A stretch of DNA of 20,788 bases from an archaeon. GTDB taxonomy: Archaea > Altiarchaeota > Altiarchaeia > JAFGQM01. Under the pieces are notes generated by a model, which saw nothing but the letters and a program-made list of their open reading frames with translations, did not search any database and was not told where the DNA came from. The stretch covers positions 1 through 20,788 of the forward strand of contig JAOZPI010000003.1 in NCBI GenBank assembly GCA_029932835.1. Reading direction: 5' to 3'. Position numbers and translations under genes: made by a program. Below, piece by piece: positions 7,306-13,477 of the stretch (positions are counted from its first letter, which is position 1; the number at the start of each line of letters is the position of its first letter).

Positions 7306-8420
7306 ACAAGCCTCCTCGGTATCAAACCGCTTCTCAAGCCATGATCAGCAAGTACCAATGAGACCATAGACTCAACCACCGGGACCGCTCTCGGGACGAT
7401 ACAGGGATCGTGCCTTCCAGTTATCTCTATCTCTGTCTTTTTCTTCGTTTTTATGTTGATGGTCTTCTGGGGCCTTCCAATGGACGATGTCGGCTTTACT
7501 GCTACCCTCAGGACTATAGGCATCCCATTAGAAATGCCCCCGTTTATCCCACCAGCGTGGTTGGTTTTTGTTTGAATTTTTCCATCTTTGTAGATAAACT
7601 CGTCATTGATCTCGCTCCCCCTCTTTTTGGCCACACCAAATCCTGCTCCGAATTCCACACCCTTTACTGCAGGTATGGAAACAACCGCTTTGGCAAGGTC
7701 TGCGTTGAGCTTATCAAACACCGGCTCTCCAAGGCCTGTTGGAACCCCTGCAATCACACATTCTATCAAACCGCCAACAGAATCCCTGTTCAACCGCGCC
7801 TCGCTTATTGCCTTCTCCATCTCCTTCGCTTTCTTCAGATCCAGAGTTCTGACTGGATTGGAGTACACAATCCCCTTCATTTCTGAGATATCGCCAACCA
7901 GAAAGCCCTCTTTGTTTACCAGGCGCACATCTGAAGAGACCCCCCCGATCTCCAAGCTATAGGCAAGTACGCTCACACCCAAAACCCTGGACAGAAGCTT
8001 CTTCGCTATAGCACCTGCGGCTACTCTTCCCAGAGTCTCCCTAGCACTGGCTCTCCCTCCGCCCCTCCAGTCACGAATCCCATATTTTGCTTCCCAAGAA
8101 AAATCTGCATGACCCGGGCGAGGCGTGTCCCGCAGAGGTTCATAGGGACCAGAATCAACATCCAAATTGTCCACAATCATGGAGAGGGGAGTTCCAAGTG
8201 TCTTTCCATTGAATAGGCCAGAGAGTATCCTAACCCGGTCCTTCTCCCTGCGCTCTGTTGCCAATCTCCCCCCTGGACGCCTCTTATTCAAATCCTCCTG
8301 TATCTCTCTCTCAGATATATCCAAGCCAGAGGGACACCCATCTATGATCACGCCCACAGCCCTTCCATGGCTTTCCCCCCAAGTGGTTATTCGAAACGAA
8401 TGCCCAAAGGTATTTGACAT
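7302..8420 (-). CDS. aroC: Chorismate synthase
   Basis: Converts 5-enolpyruvylshikimate 3-phosphate to chorismate, the last shared step of aromatic synthesis. The reaction has no net redox change but needs reduced FMN. The 372 residues are full length. Seen are the first signature TTWGESHGRAVGVIIDGCPSG (H18 in the active site), RRPGGRLATERRE at about 48-60, the DTPRPGHADFSW loop with H104, and the GGGRASARETLGRVAAGAIA signature at about 120-139. The C-terminal part has NHAGGINGGISNGMPI and ETEI-type GRHDPCIVPRAVPVVE. Nothing in the chain resembles the NAD(P)H:flavin oxidoreductase activity of bifunctional fungal enzymes, so an external reductase is expected. It is the first gene of the aroC-isf-aroK operon. 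Confidence 0.97.
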   Translation of the reverse strand: MSNTFGHSFRITTWGESHGRAVGVIIDGCPSGLDISEREIQEDLNKRRPGGRLATERREKDRVRILSGLFNGKTLGTPLSMIVDNLDVDSGPYEPLRDTPRPGHADFSWEAKYGIRDWRGGGRASARETLGRVAAGAIAKKLLSRVLGVSVLAYSLEIGGVSSDVRLVNKEGFLVGDISEMKGIVYSNPVRTLDLKKAKEMEKAISEARLNRDSVGGLIECVIAGVPTGLGEPVFDKLNADLAKAVVSIPAVKGVEFGAGFGVAKKRGSEINDEFIYKDGKIQTKTNHAGGINGGISNGMPIVLRVAVKPTSSIGRPQKTINIKTKKKTEIEITGRHDPCIVPRAVPVVESMVSLVLADHGLRSGLIPRRLV

Positions 8421-8472
8421 AAGCTATTTAGAAAAAGAGTCAAGAAAAGGGGCTGTGGAGGTAATGGGGTGG

Positions 8473-8482
8473 TTTTTATATG
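8473..8482 (+). promoter_or_regulatory. TATA box in the divergent aroC / small exported protein gap
   Basis: TTTTTATATG lies about 24 bases upstream of ATG 8501 on the + strand. The same A/T block read on the minus strand (CATATAAAAACC) is the best TATA candidate for aroC, which would then have an untranslated leader of about 28 bases. Use in both directions is inference. Confidence 0.5.
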
Positions 8483-8500
8483 GAGGGGTGCTAAGTAGGT

Positions 8501-8992
8501 ATGCATAAAGTTCTACTGCTTGGGGTTGTGGTTGTTGTTGGAATAATAGTTGTTTTGGCAATAACTCTACAAACACCAAAAAAGGGCGAGGAGACGGCGA
8601 GAGATACGCTTCAATTCGTTTATCACCCCCACTCAGAAACGACACTCCAGAGGATTATGGGGGGAGAACCCGCGATATGCACTATGCGGATTCAAGAAAA
8701 CGAAACCCTGGTTGAGTACCAAGTGGAGCTAGAATACCCAAGAGCCCGAATGCTCATACAAACGTGGTCTGGTCCTGTTTCCGATAACATGACCATTATA
8801 GAGGAATTTGGGGAGTACATATATGTAAAATACCCAAGAGAATTTGGAGAGGGATGGCACAAGGTAGCAGAGGGAGACATGTATGATATCCCGCCTCCAG
8901 ACAAACTCCTGAGCATAGAAACAGAAAACAAGACTATCTTTAAGTGCAGATTTGTTGATGATATACCTGATTCTAGGTTCGTGCCTGAGTAA
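8501..8992 (+). CDS. Small membrane-anchored exported protein, function unknown
   Basis: 163 residues. One hydrophobic helix at about 4-23 (LLLGVVVVVGIIVVLAITL) is followed by an exported domain containing sequons NET, NMT and NKT. The domain has alternating strands including EFGEYIYVKYPREFGEGWHKVAEG and ends with FKCRFVDDIPDSRFVPE. The IYVK plus GWHK element recalls the TTYMKIGDDW stretch of the LolA/LppX-like proteins at 3831-5740, so it may be a short relative; the similarity is weak. Two cysteines (ICTM and FKCRF) could form a disulfide outside the cell. ATG 8501 fits a leaderless transcript from the TATA box at 8473. No function can be assigned. Confidence 0.7.
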   Translation: MHKVLLLGVVVVVGIIVVLAITLQTPKKGEETARDTLQFVYHPHSETTLQRIMGGEPAICTMRIQENETLVEYQVELEYPRARMLIQTWSGPVSDNMTIIEEFGEYIYVKYPREFGEGWHKVAEGDMYDIPPPDKLLSIETENKTIFKCRFVDDIPDSRFVPE

Positions 8993-9007
8993 AAGCCGAA
9001 AGTAGAG

Positions 9008-9113
9008 TCCCGCCTCCCGGATTTGAACCGGGGATCTTCCGGTAACGGTCTGGATGGGAATTCCCACCAACAGACTACAGCCAGACGCGTTAACCAGACT
9101 ACGCTAAGGCGGG
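9008..9113 (-). tRNA. tRNA-Tyr (anticodon GTA), intron-containing
   Basis: Folds as a 75-nt mature tRNA once an intron is removed. The acceptor stem CCCGCCT/AGGCGGG has discriminator A73, the D stem is GCGT/ACGC, and the T arm is CCCGG-TTCAAAT-CCGGG. The first pair is C1-G72, an identity element of archaeal tRNA-Tyr. The anticodon loop is CTGTAG then A, and the stem TCTGG/CCGGA includes one G-U pair. No CCA is encoded. A TATA-like TTTTTTAAA lies about 30 bases upstream. Confidence 0.93.
9044..9074 (-). other. 31-nt intron of tRNA-Tyr at position 37/38
   Basis: A bulge-helix-bulge can be drawn. The 5' bulge is A36-G37^T and the 3' bulge is TT^A38. The central helix pairs C32, G34 and T35 with the intron's 3' part, with one mismatch at T33. 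Beyond the 5' bulge there is a CTG/CAG stem, then GGTGGG/CCCATC closed by AATT. Cleavage in both bulges gives a normal seven-base anticodon loop. Confidence 0.8.
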
Positions 9114-9139
9114 AGTGCGGTTATATTTTGAACAATGAG

Positions 9140-9148
9140 TTTAAAAAA
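9140..9148 (-). promoter_or_regulatory. T-tract / probable TATA box between tRNA-Gly and tRNA-Tyr
   Basis: The minus strand reads TTTTTTAAA. It is centred about 30 bases upstream of the tRNA-Tyr 5' end, a suitable TATA position, and its T run lies downstream of the hairpin that follows tRNA-Gly, so it could also end that transcript. Confidence 0.45.
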
Positions 9149-9165
9149 GTCGCGGCCTTTTCGCC

Positions 9166-9184
9166 AGCCTTTTCCTAAAAGGCT
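9166..9184 (-). terminator. Hairpin downstream of tRNA-Gly
   Basis: A perfect 8-bp inverted repeat AGCCTTTT-cct-AAAAGGCT starts four bases past the tRNA-Gly 3' end on the minus strand, with a six-T run about 18 bases further on. It may be a terminator or processing site. The shape resembles the hairpin at 20763-20785, so it may instead belong to a dispersed element. Confidence 0.45.
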
Positions 9185-9188
9185 GTAG

Positions 9189-9261
9189 TGCGGCCGCCGG
9201 GATTCGAACCCGGGCTACCGGCTTGGCAAGCCGATGTCATACCAGGCTAGACTACGGCCGC
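9189..9261 (-). tRNA. tRNA-Gly (anticodon GCC)
   Basis: A complete 73-nt cloverleaf with no intron. The acceptor stem GCGGCCG/CGGCCGC has discriminator A73, the anticodon arm is TCGGC-TTGCCAA-GCCGG, and the T arm is CCGGG-TTCGAAT-CCCGG. No CCA is encoded. It has its own TATA box about 27 bases upstream. Confidence 0.96.
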
Positions 9262-9283
9262 TTCTGGGATTTTAGATTGTTGG

Positions 9284-9293
9284 TATAAAAAAA
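9284..9293 (-). promoter_or_regulatory. TATA box of tRNA-Gly
   Basis: The minus strand reads TTTTTTTATA, centred about 27 bases upstream of the tRNA 5' end at 9261. It lies immediately beside the stop codon of the transglutaminase-fold gene (9294-9296). Confidence 0.6.
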
Positions 9294-11009
9294 TCAATGG
9301 GTTTTTAGTACGCTCAAAAACACAATAAGAACAACAGAAACCACAACAAACAGAACCAAGACAAGGGTTATAAACTCCAGGCTTTTTTCAGCGCGTTTGG
9401 GGGGAGGGGTGTGTGGATTTTGAGCAGAGATCTGGGACTGGAAACTTGTGCGGTTTTCAGAAACCTCAGGAGATTCCAGTGTCTTATTTTCCTTAGGAAG
9501 AGTCGTAGTTTTGAGGGGTGTGGATGAAATCTGCGGAGCTGATATATTCACAAAAAGGCGATGGTTCGAAGGAGCAGGAATAGAGAGCACAACCTCCCTA
9601 AAATCGCCAGGGGGGATAGAATAGAGGGTTTTGGTAGCCAAGACTTCGGTCTTGTTTGTGTAAAGGGTAATGTTGATGTAGGGGAGGGGCATAGTGCCGT
9701 CATTCTGGACCACAACATAAACAGAGGTCTGATTTAAAACAGTAAAATCCCGAATAACTGCACTCGCGTGCTTTGGTGAGGCCTGCCTTGGATCTACTGT
9801 TATCTTACATGTAGCGTTTGCGAGGGGAAAACAGGTGATCTGAACCGGCATTATGTGGAGAAACCTTTTTTTAAGGCCAGAGGGAGAGGCAATCTTCCAT
9901 GAAATATCTGATTTTTCCCCCTTCTTTAGAAAGACGGACTTCTTGCGATAGTCTAGGAGCAGCATGTCCCTTGGCATGTTCAGAGAGCAGGATACAACAG
10001 TTGGAGAATCGAGAATGTTTGTTATTGTTGCGGTCAGATTAACAACTGCGGATTCCCCTATGGTCTTCGGGCATTTTAGGGAGATTGGAAGAGGGGTAGA
10101 GGCAGACCTGTTTTCTACAACAACAGCATGATCAGATTCCCCAAAGCTCACGCGAGCTGAGCGCCCCCTCCAATGCACAATATTGTGAATCAAATAATCG
10201 CTACTGGTCTTAGCTAGTACAACATGGGTCGCGTCTACACCACCAACTTCGCTGTATGTAGGATCCACAGGGATCCACCCCCCTATATAAACCTCCGCCC
10301 AGGCATGTCTGTCCCAAGATTCGCCTGTATATACCAACCCCTCCACGTACCTAACTGGCATTCCGATACTTCTCAGCAGTGATATTAGGAGATACGCGTA
10401 TTCATCGCAAACCCCCCGTCTCTCTCTAAAAACTTGGGACGCGGGTAGAGAAACTCCCGCCTCGCTCTTGTTGTAATGGAGATTATGGGTAACCCAGAGG
10501 CTAATCAGTCCTATGTTCTCAAGAGGATCTCGGCCTGTGACAAGTGATTTTGCCTTTTCGCGCATATAGGGAGTCCATTGCGTGAGGTTGTCCACTACGA
10601 GGTAGTCCCTTTTCCGCAGTAGTCCGGAGTCAAATCCTGCATCTGAATCAACAAAGACCAACCACGTTACATTGTAGGTTAAAACCTTAGAGGCAGGATG
10701 GTTCCACACAAAGGTTATATAACGGTTTCCTTGTGAATCTGTTTGGATCTTGTAGGATGGGGAGGCTGAGAGGAGAACAGCCCTCTGCGTTGATGTATTT
10801 TGTGGAACCATATAGAAGCTCCCCTCTATATGATCTATTCTGTGTCTAGAACCCTTTGGTTCTACAACAAGCTCCCCATAAAACTGTAATGTGAGGGTGG
10901 CCTTGGTGGTAGAAAGAGGAGAAAAGGAGTGAGCAAGGGGAAGGGAGATAAGCAAGAGGAGAGGGAGGATGGCAAGGATCTTGGAAGGAACAGGAAGGTA
11001 CAAAACCAT
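9294..11009 (-). CDS. Secreted, membrane-anchored transglutaminase-fold protein
   Basis: 571 residues. A signal peptide (about 1-27, hydrophobic ILAILPLLLLISLPLAHS) leads into a beta-rich region. A transglutaminase-like domain at about 160-260 has the papain-type triad: C201 in RRGVCDEYAYLL, H235 in DRHAWAEVYI and D249 in IPVDPTY. Two or more immunoglobulin-like segments follow (about 290-500), then a Ser/Thr/Pro-rich stalk, and a C-terminal transmembrane helix at about 545-567 with a short cytoplasmic tail. About 13 N-glycosylation sequons indicate an extracellular protein. Archaeal members of this family are uncharacterised; protease, amidase or cross-linking activity on the cell surface are all possible. 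ATG 11009 is about 26 bases from a TATA box. The gene stands alone. Confidence 0.85.
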   Translation of the reverse strand: MVLYLPVPSKILAILPLLLLISLPLAHSFSPLSTTKATLTLQFYGELVVEPKGSRHRIDHIEGSFYMVPQNTSTQRAVLLSASPSYKIQTDSQGNRYITFVWNHPASKVLTYNVTWLVFVDSDAGFDSGLLRKRDYLVVDNLTQWTPYMREKAKSLVTGRDPLENIGLISLWVTHNLHYNKSEAGVSLPASQVFRERRGVCDEYAYLLISLLRSIGMPVRYVEGLVYTGESWDRHAWAEVYIGGWIPVDPTYSEVGGVDATHVVLAKTSSDYLIHNIVHWRGRSARVSFGESDHAVVVENRSASTPLPISLKCPKTIGESAVVNLTATITNILDSPTVVSCSLNMPRDMLLLDYRKKSVFLKKGEKSDISWKIASPSGLKKRFLHIMPVQITCFPLANATCKITVDPRQASPKHASAVIRDFTVLNQTSVYVVVQNDGTMPLPYINITLYTNKTEVLATKTLYSIPPGDFREVVLSIPAPSNHRLFVNISAPQISSTPLKTTTLPKENKTLESPEVSENRTSFQSQISAQNPHTPPPKRAEKSLEFITLVLVLFVVVSVVLIVFLSVLKTH

Positions 11010-11030
11010 TTTGAAATTAACTTGGCTTTA

Positions 11031-11040
11031 GATAAAAATT
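11031..11040 (-). promoter_or_regulatory. TATA box of the transglutaminase-fold gene
   Basis: The minus strand reads AATTTTTATC, centred about 26 bases upstream of ATG 11009, with no Shine-Dalgarno; a leaderless start is likely. Confidence 0.5.
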
Positions 11041-11046
11041 TAGTGG

Positions 11047-11056
11047 ATTTTTATGG
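11047..11056 (+). promoter_or_regulatory. TATA box of the RNA methyltransferase operon
   Basis: ATTTTTATGG is centred about 27 bases upstream of ATG 11078. It lies only a few bases from the oppositely directed TATA box of the transglutaminase-fold gene, so the 68-bp gap holds two back-to-back promoters. Confidence 0.5.
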
Positions 11057-11077
11057 GAAGATGTACGAAAAGATCTG

Positions 11078-11941
11078 ATGGAAGAGGTATTAGATTACCA
11101 TAGGGAGCTCCTTGGAGAGGAGATAAACCTATTCTTGGAGTGGGTAGAAAAACCGCTAAGGAGGTCCATTAGGGTCAATCCTATAAGAACCAGCGTAAGA
11201 GACTTTAGAGAGGAGTTGGAGAAGATGAGAGCCGAACAGATCCCGTGGTGCAAGGAGGGGTTTTGGGTAGAGGGGGAGGCGATAGGGGCGACAATTCCAC
11301 ATCAATTGGGGTATTACTACATACAAGAGGCAGCGTCTATGATACCTGCAGTAGTCCTGGAGCCTGGGGCGAGTGACGCAGTGCTGGACCTCTGTGCTGC
11401 ACCCGGGTCAAAAAGCACCCAGATCGCTCCATACTGCAAGACGCTTGTGTCTAATGATCCAGATTTTAGGAGAAGAAAGGCACTGTGGGCAAATCTGGAC
11501 AGATGCGGGATTACAAACGCAATTATGACACATTTTGATGGTTTGAGATTCCCAAGAGTGGAATTTGACAGGATACTGGTGGATGCCCCATGTTCCAGTA
11601 TAGGAGCTGCCAGAAAGAGCCCTGGTGTTCTGAAGATGTGGAGCAGGAGTTATGCCAAAAGAATGAGCAACCTCCAAAAGGGTTTAGTGAGATCAGCCTT
11701 TCGCCTTCTGAAGCCGGGCGGAACCCTGGTGTACTCAACCTGTACCAGCACTATAGAGGAGAACGAGGAAGTAATATTGAACCTGCTGGAGAGGGAAGAA
11801 GAGGCCAAACTTGAGAGAATCAGGATAAAAATAAAGGGGAGGAAGGGGCTTCTTCCTGGAACTGAAAGGTGCCTTCGTGTGTACCCTTGGGACAATGACA
11901 CGGAGTTCTTTTTTGTGGCGAAGATCTTAAAAGAGAGATGA
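11078..11941 (+). CDS. NOL1/NOP2/Sun (NSUN/RsmF-like) RNA cytosine-C5 methyltransferase
   Basis: Transfers a methyl group from S-adenosylmethionine to C5 of cytosine in tRNA or rRNA; the target cannot be told from sequence. The 287 residues begin with an N-terminal RNA-binding part containing SIRVNPIRTS and PHQLGYYYIQEAASMIPAVVLEP. The Rossmann domain follows: motif I VLDLCAAPGSKS (about 102-113), motif IV DAPCSS with C172, and motif VI YSTCTSTIEENE with the catalytic nucleophile C222. It ends in YPWDNDTEFFFVAKI. No PUA-type domain is present in the chain; a matching domain is encoded by the next gene, which overlaps by four bases (ATGA). ATG 11078 fits a leaderless start. Confidence 0.94.
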   Translation: MEEVLDYHRELLGEEINLFLEWVEKPLRRSIRVNPIRTSVRDFREELEKMRAEQIPWCKEGFWVEGEAIGATIPHQLGYYYIQEAASMIPAVVLEPGASDAVLDLCAAPGSKSTQIAPYCKTLVSNDPDFRRRKALWANLDRCGITNAIMTHFDGLRFPRVEFDRILVDAPCSSIGAARKSPGVLKMWSRSYAKRMSNLQKGLVRSAFRLLKPGGTLVYSTCTSTIEENEEVILNLLEREEEAKLERIRIKIKGRKGLLPGTERCLRVYPWDNDTEFFFVAKILKER

Positions 11942-12390
11942 AAGAGGAGGAAGGGAACGGGAATGAGGAGGAGATAAGGGAGTATCTAAGATCGGAATTT
12001 GGAATTGATCTAGGGAGGGGCAAGATTTTTAGAAGAGGAAAAAGGGTGTATTTCTTTAATGGGGAGGATCTGCCCTTAGTAGGTCTCCGCGGCCTCTATA
12101 TCGGAAGCATGGAAAGGGAGTTCAGACCGAGCATGAGTGTAGTACAGCTCGCAAAAAGGGGATTTGTGGAGGTTGGGGAAAAAGAAGCCAAAGAGTGGAT
12201 GTGCGGATTAGATCTCAGGGACAAAAGAGTGAGTAGAGAGGGTGAAGGGCGTGCACAGGGAGGCGGAAAATCAAAATATGTGATAGTGAAGTGGGATAAA
12301 TATATATTAGGGCCTGGGGTGCTAACAAAAGACGGGCGCATTGTGAACAACACTCCAAAAAACAGAAGGCTTCCATTAAATAAGATGTGA
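11938..12390 (+). CDS. PUA-like RNA-binding protein, stand-alone RsmF C-terminal-type domain
   Basis: 150 residues. After a Glu-rich start, the conserved parts are FRRGKRVYFFNGEDLPLVGLRGLYIG (about 31-56), FRPSMSVVQLAKRGF (62-76), EAKEWMCGLDL (83-93) and YVIVKWDKYILGPGVL with IVNNTPKNRRLP at the end. This order matches the PUA-like domain fused to the C-terminus of bacterial RsmF-type methyltransferases. In those, a G-rLG element, F-PSH and a closing G-GK-xN-YPK-lR motif occur in the same sequence. Here the domain is a separate protein encoded directly after the catalytic domain with a four-base overlap. It probably acts as the substrate-binding partner; this is inference. A basic, Gly-rich insert lies at about 95-112. 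The gene ends six bases before the convergent UPF0280 gene. Confidence 0.82.
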   Translation: MKEEEGNGNEEEIREYLRSEFGIDLGRGKIFRRGKRVYFFNGEDLPLVGLRGLYIGSMEREFRPSMSVVQLAKRGFVEVGEKEAKEWMCGLDLRDKRVSREGEGRAQGGGKSKYVIVKWDKYILGPGVLTKDGRIVNNTPKNRRLPLNKM

Positions 12391-12396
12391 GGTTTA

Positions 12397-13071
12397 TTAT
12401 TCCTCAACTCCCACTATTTTTGGTATTTTCCCTATTCTGGCGATTTTCTTCCCTTTCACTATGAGAGCACCGTCTATTTCCCGGCCTGTGTGCTCCTTGG
12501 CATAGGAGAGCGCATCTTTTAGATTTTCCGTCTTATTGGCTATGGAGGTAGCAAAGGCATCCGAAATTGTGGCACTGGGGGAGAAGACTACAACCGCGTC
12601 TGCATCACCAAAGCTAAGCGAATGGCCAACGGACGAGGAGGAGGTACAAATGCCATACACCCCATTAGGATTTAAAAGCAAGGCTATGCGATTGGAGAGA
12701 GGGGATTGGCCTGCAAACAAGCCCACGGAAAACTCCCTATTGCCATACATCGCGATGTCTCCGCCATTTTCAACAATAATCCACTCAACCCCCTCTTCTA
12801 GTGCTCTCTCTACAAGCAATTCCCCTATAGCTCCTGCTACAGCAGCCATCGGACCGGTCCCTGCCATTTTCCCTGCCCCTGCCATTCTTTTTACTATCTC
12901 TGGTCCTTCCCCTGCATCAACCGGATCCAGAGAAGTCAAAAAGAGGGGATGAGAGGCTATATAACGCTCTAGCTCCTGCCACCTCTCGATCAAAAACCTG
13001 TCCACAAAATCCAGGGGCTTGCTCGCCCTTACCCTCAGGATAGTTTCTTTATAGCGGAATGTTTGGTCCAT
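12397..13071 (-). CDS. UPF0280 (COG2122) ApbE-like protein, homocysteine synthesis set
   Basis: 224 residues of the UPF0280 family, related in fold to the flavin transferase ApbE. Seen are FRYKETILRVRA at the start, ELERYIASHPLFLTSLDPV (about 33-51), the loop MAGAGKMAGTGPMAAVAGAIGELLVE (about 63-88), VENGGDIAMYG, GICTSSSSVGHSLSFGDADAVVV and a SDAFATSIAN segment. In Methanosarcina acetivorans the homologue MA1715 belongs to the set genetically linked to homocysteine formation with MA1821 and MA1822; its exact reaction is unknown. It is last in the operon, 19 bases after the ferredoxin gene, and has no clear Shine-Dalgarno. Confidence 0.92.
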   Translation of the reverse strand: MDQTFRYKETILRVRASKPLDFVDRFLIERWQELERYIASHPLFLTSLDPVDAGEGPEIVKRMAGAGKMAGTGPMAAVAGAIGELLVERALEEGVEWIIVENGGDIAMYGNREFSVGLFAGQSPLSNRIALLLNPNGVYGICTSSSSVGHSLSFGDADAVVVFSPSATISDAFATSIANKTENLKDALSYAKEHTGREIDGALIVKGKKIARIGKIPKIVGVEE

Positions 13072-13090
13072 GAAAAGGCACGCATAAGCT

Positions 13091-13477
13091 CTAGAACTTT
13101 GGTTTTGAGAGGGCCCTTCTAGGGCAGGCGTCTATACACAACCCGCAGAGGACACACTTATCTTCGTTGTATACCAAAGTGCTCTCAGCATCAAGACTAA
13201 ACGCCCCCGTGGGACACAAAGAGGTACACAATCCACAGTCTATGCACCTTTCCCTATCGTACTCCACAACGTTCTTCTGCTCAGTGACATCGACTCCCTC
13301 ATCCCTCAAAAAACGCAGAACCTTTTCCTCAGAGGACTTTGGGATTTTTACTAGCATGTTGCCCTCTGCGTCTGCTTTCAGTATGTTTATCCTCGCCTTT
13401 GTCTTTAGCACGCAATCAGCCAGTACAGGCTTCCCTAATGCCCTCCCTCCAAACTTCAAAAGATACTTCTTCGTCAT
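13091..13477 (-). CDS. NIL-domain/2[4Fe-4S] ferredoxin, homocysteine synthesis (MA1822-like)
   Basis: 128 residues. An N-terminal NIL domain (about 2-75, ACT-like, containing KPVLADCVLKTKARINILKADAEGNMLVKI) is followed by two ferredoxin clusters. The cluster cysteines are C78-C81-C84-C88 (CIDCGLCTSLCP) and C108-C111-C114-C118 (CVLCGLCIDACP). The homologue MA1822 works with the DUF39-CBS protein to turn aspartate semialdehyde into homocysteine in methanogens that lack the usual transsulfuration or sulfhydrylation enzymes. The ferredoxin part presumably delivers electrons for sulfur reduction or transfer. ATG overlaps the DUF39 stop in an ATGA. Confidence 0.94.
   Translation of the reverse strand: MTKKYLLKFGGRALGKPVLADCVLKTKARINILKADAEGNMLVKIPKSSEEKVLRFLRDEGVDVTEQKNVVEYDRERCIDCGLCTSLCPTGAFSLDAESTLVYNEDKCVLCGLCIDACPRRALSKPKF

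Noticed and set aside
8424..8645. Minus-strand 73-residue frame upstream of aroC
   Set aside because: It overlaps the + strand exported-protein gene and its promoter, and shows no recognisable domain or start signal.
9008..9113. tRNA-Tyr folded with TCTGG/CCAGA as anticodon stem, giving a 20-nt intron and a 16-nt variable arm
   Set aside because: It would make a class II tRNA with a tyrosine anticodon, which archaea do not have. The fold with a 31-nt intron gives a normal 5-nt variable loop and splice-site bulges.
11061..11078. Five-codon upstream ORF (MYEKI) ending TGATG over the methyltransferase start
   Set aside because: The TATA box at 11047-11056 puts the transcript start at or near 11078, so this mini-ORF is probably not transcribed; most likely chance.
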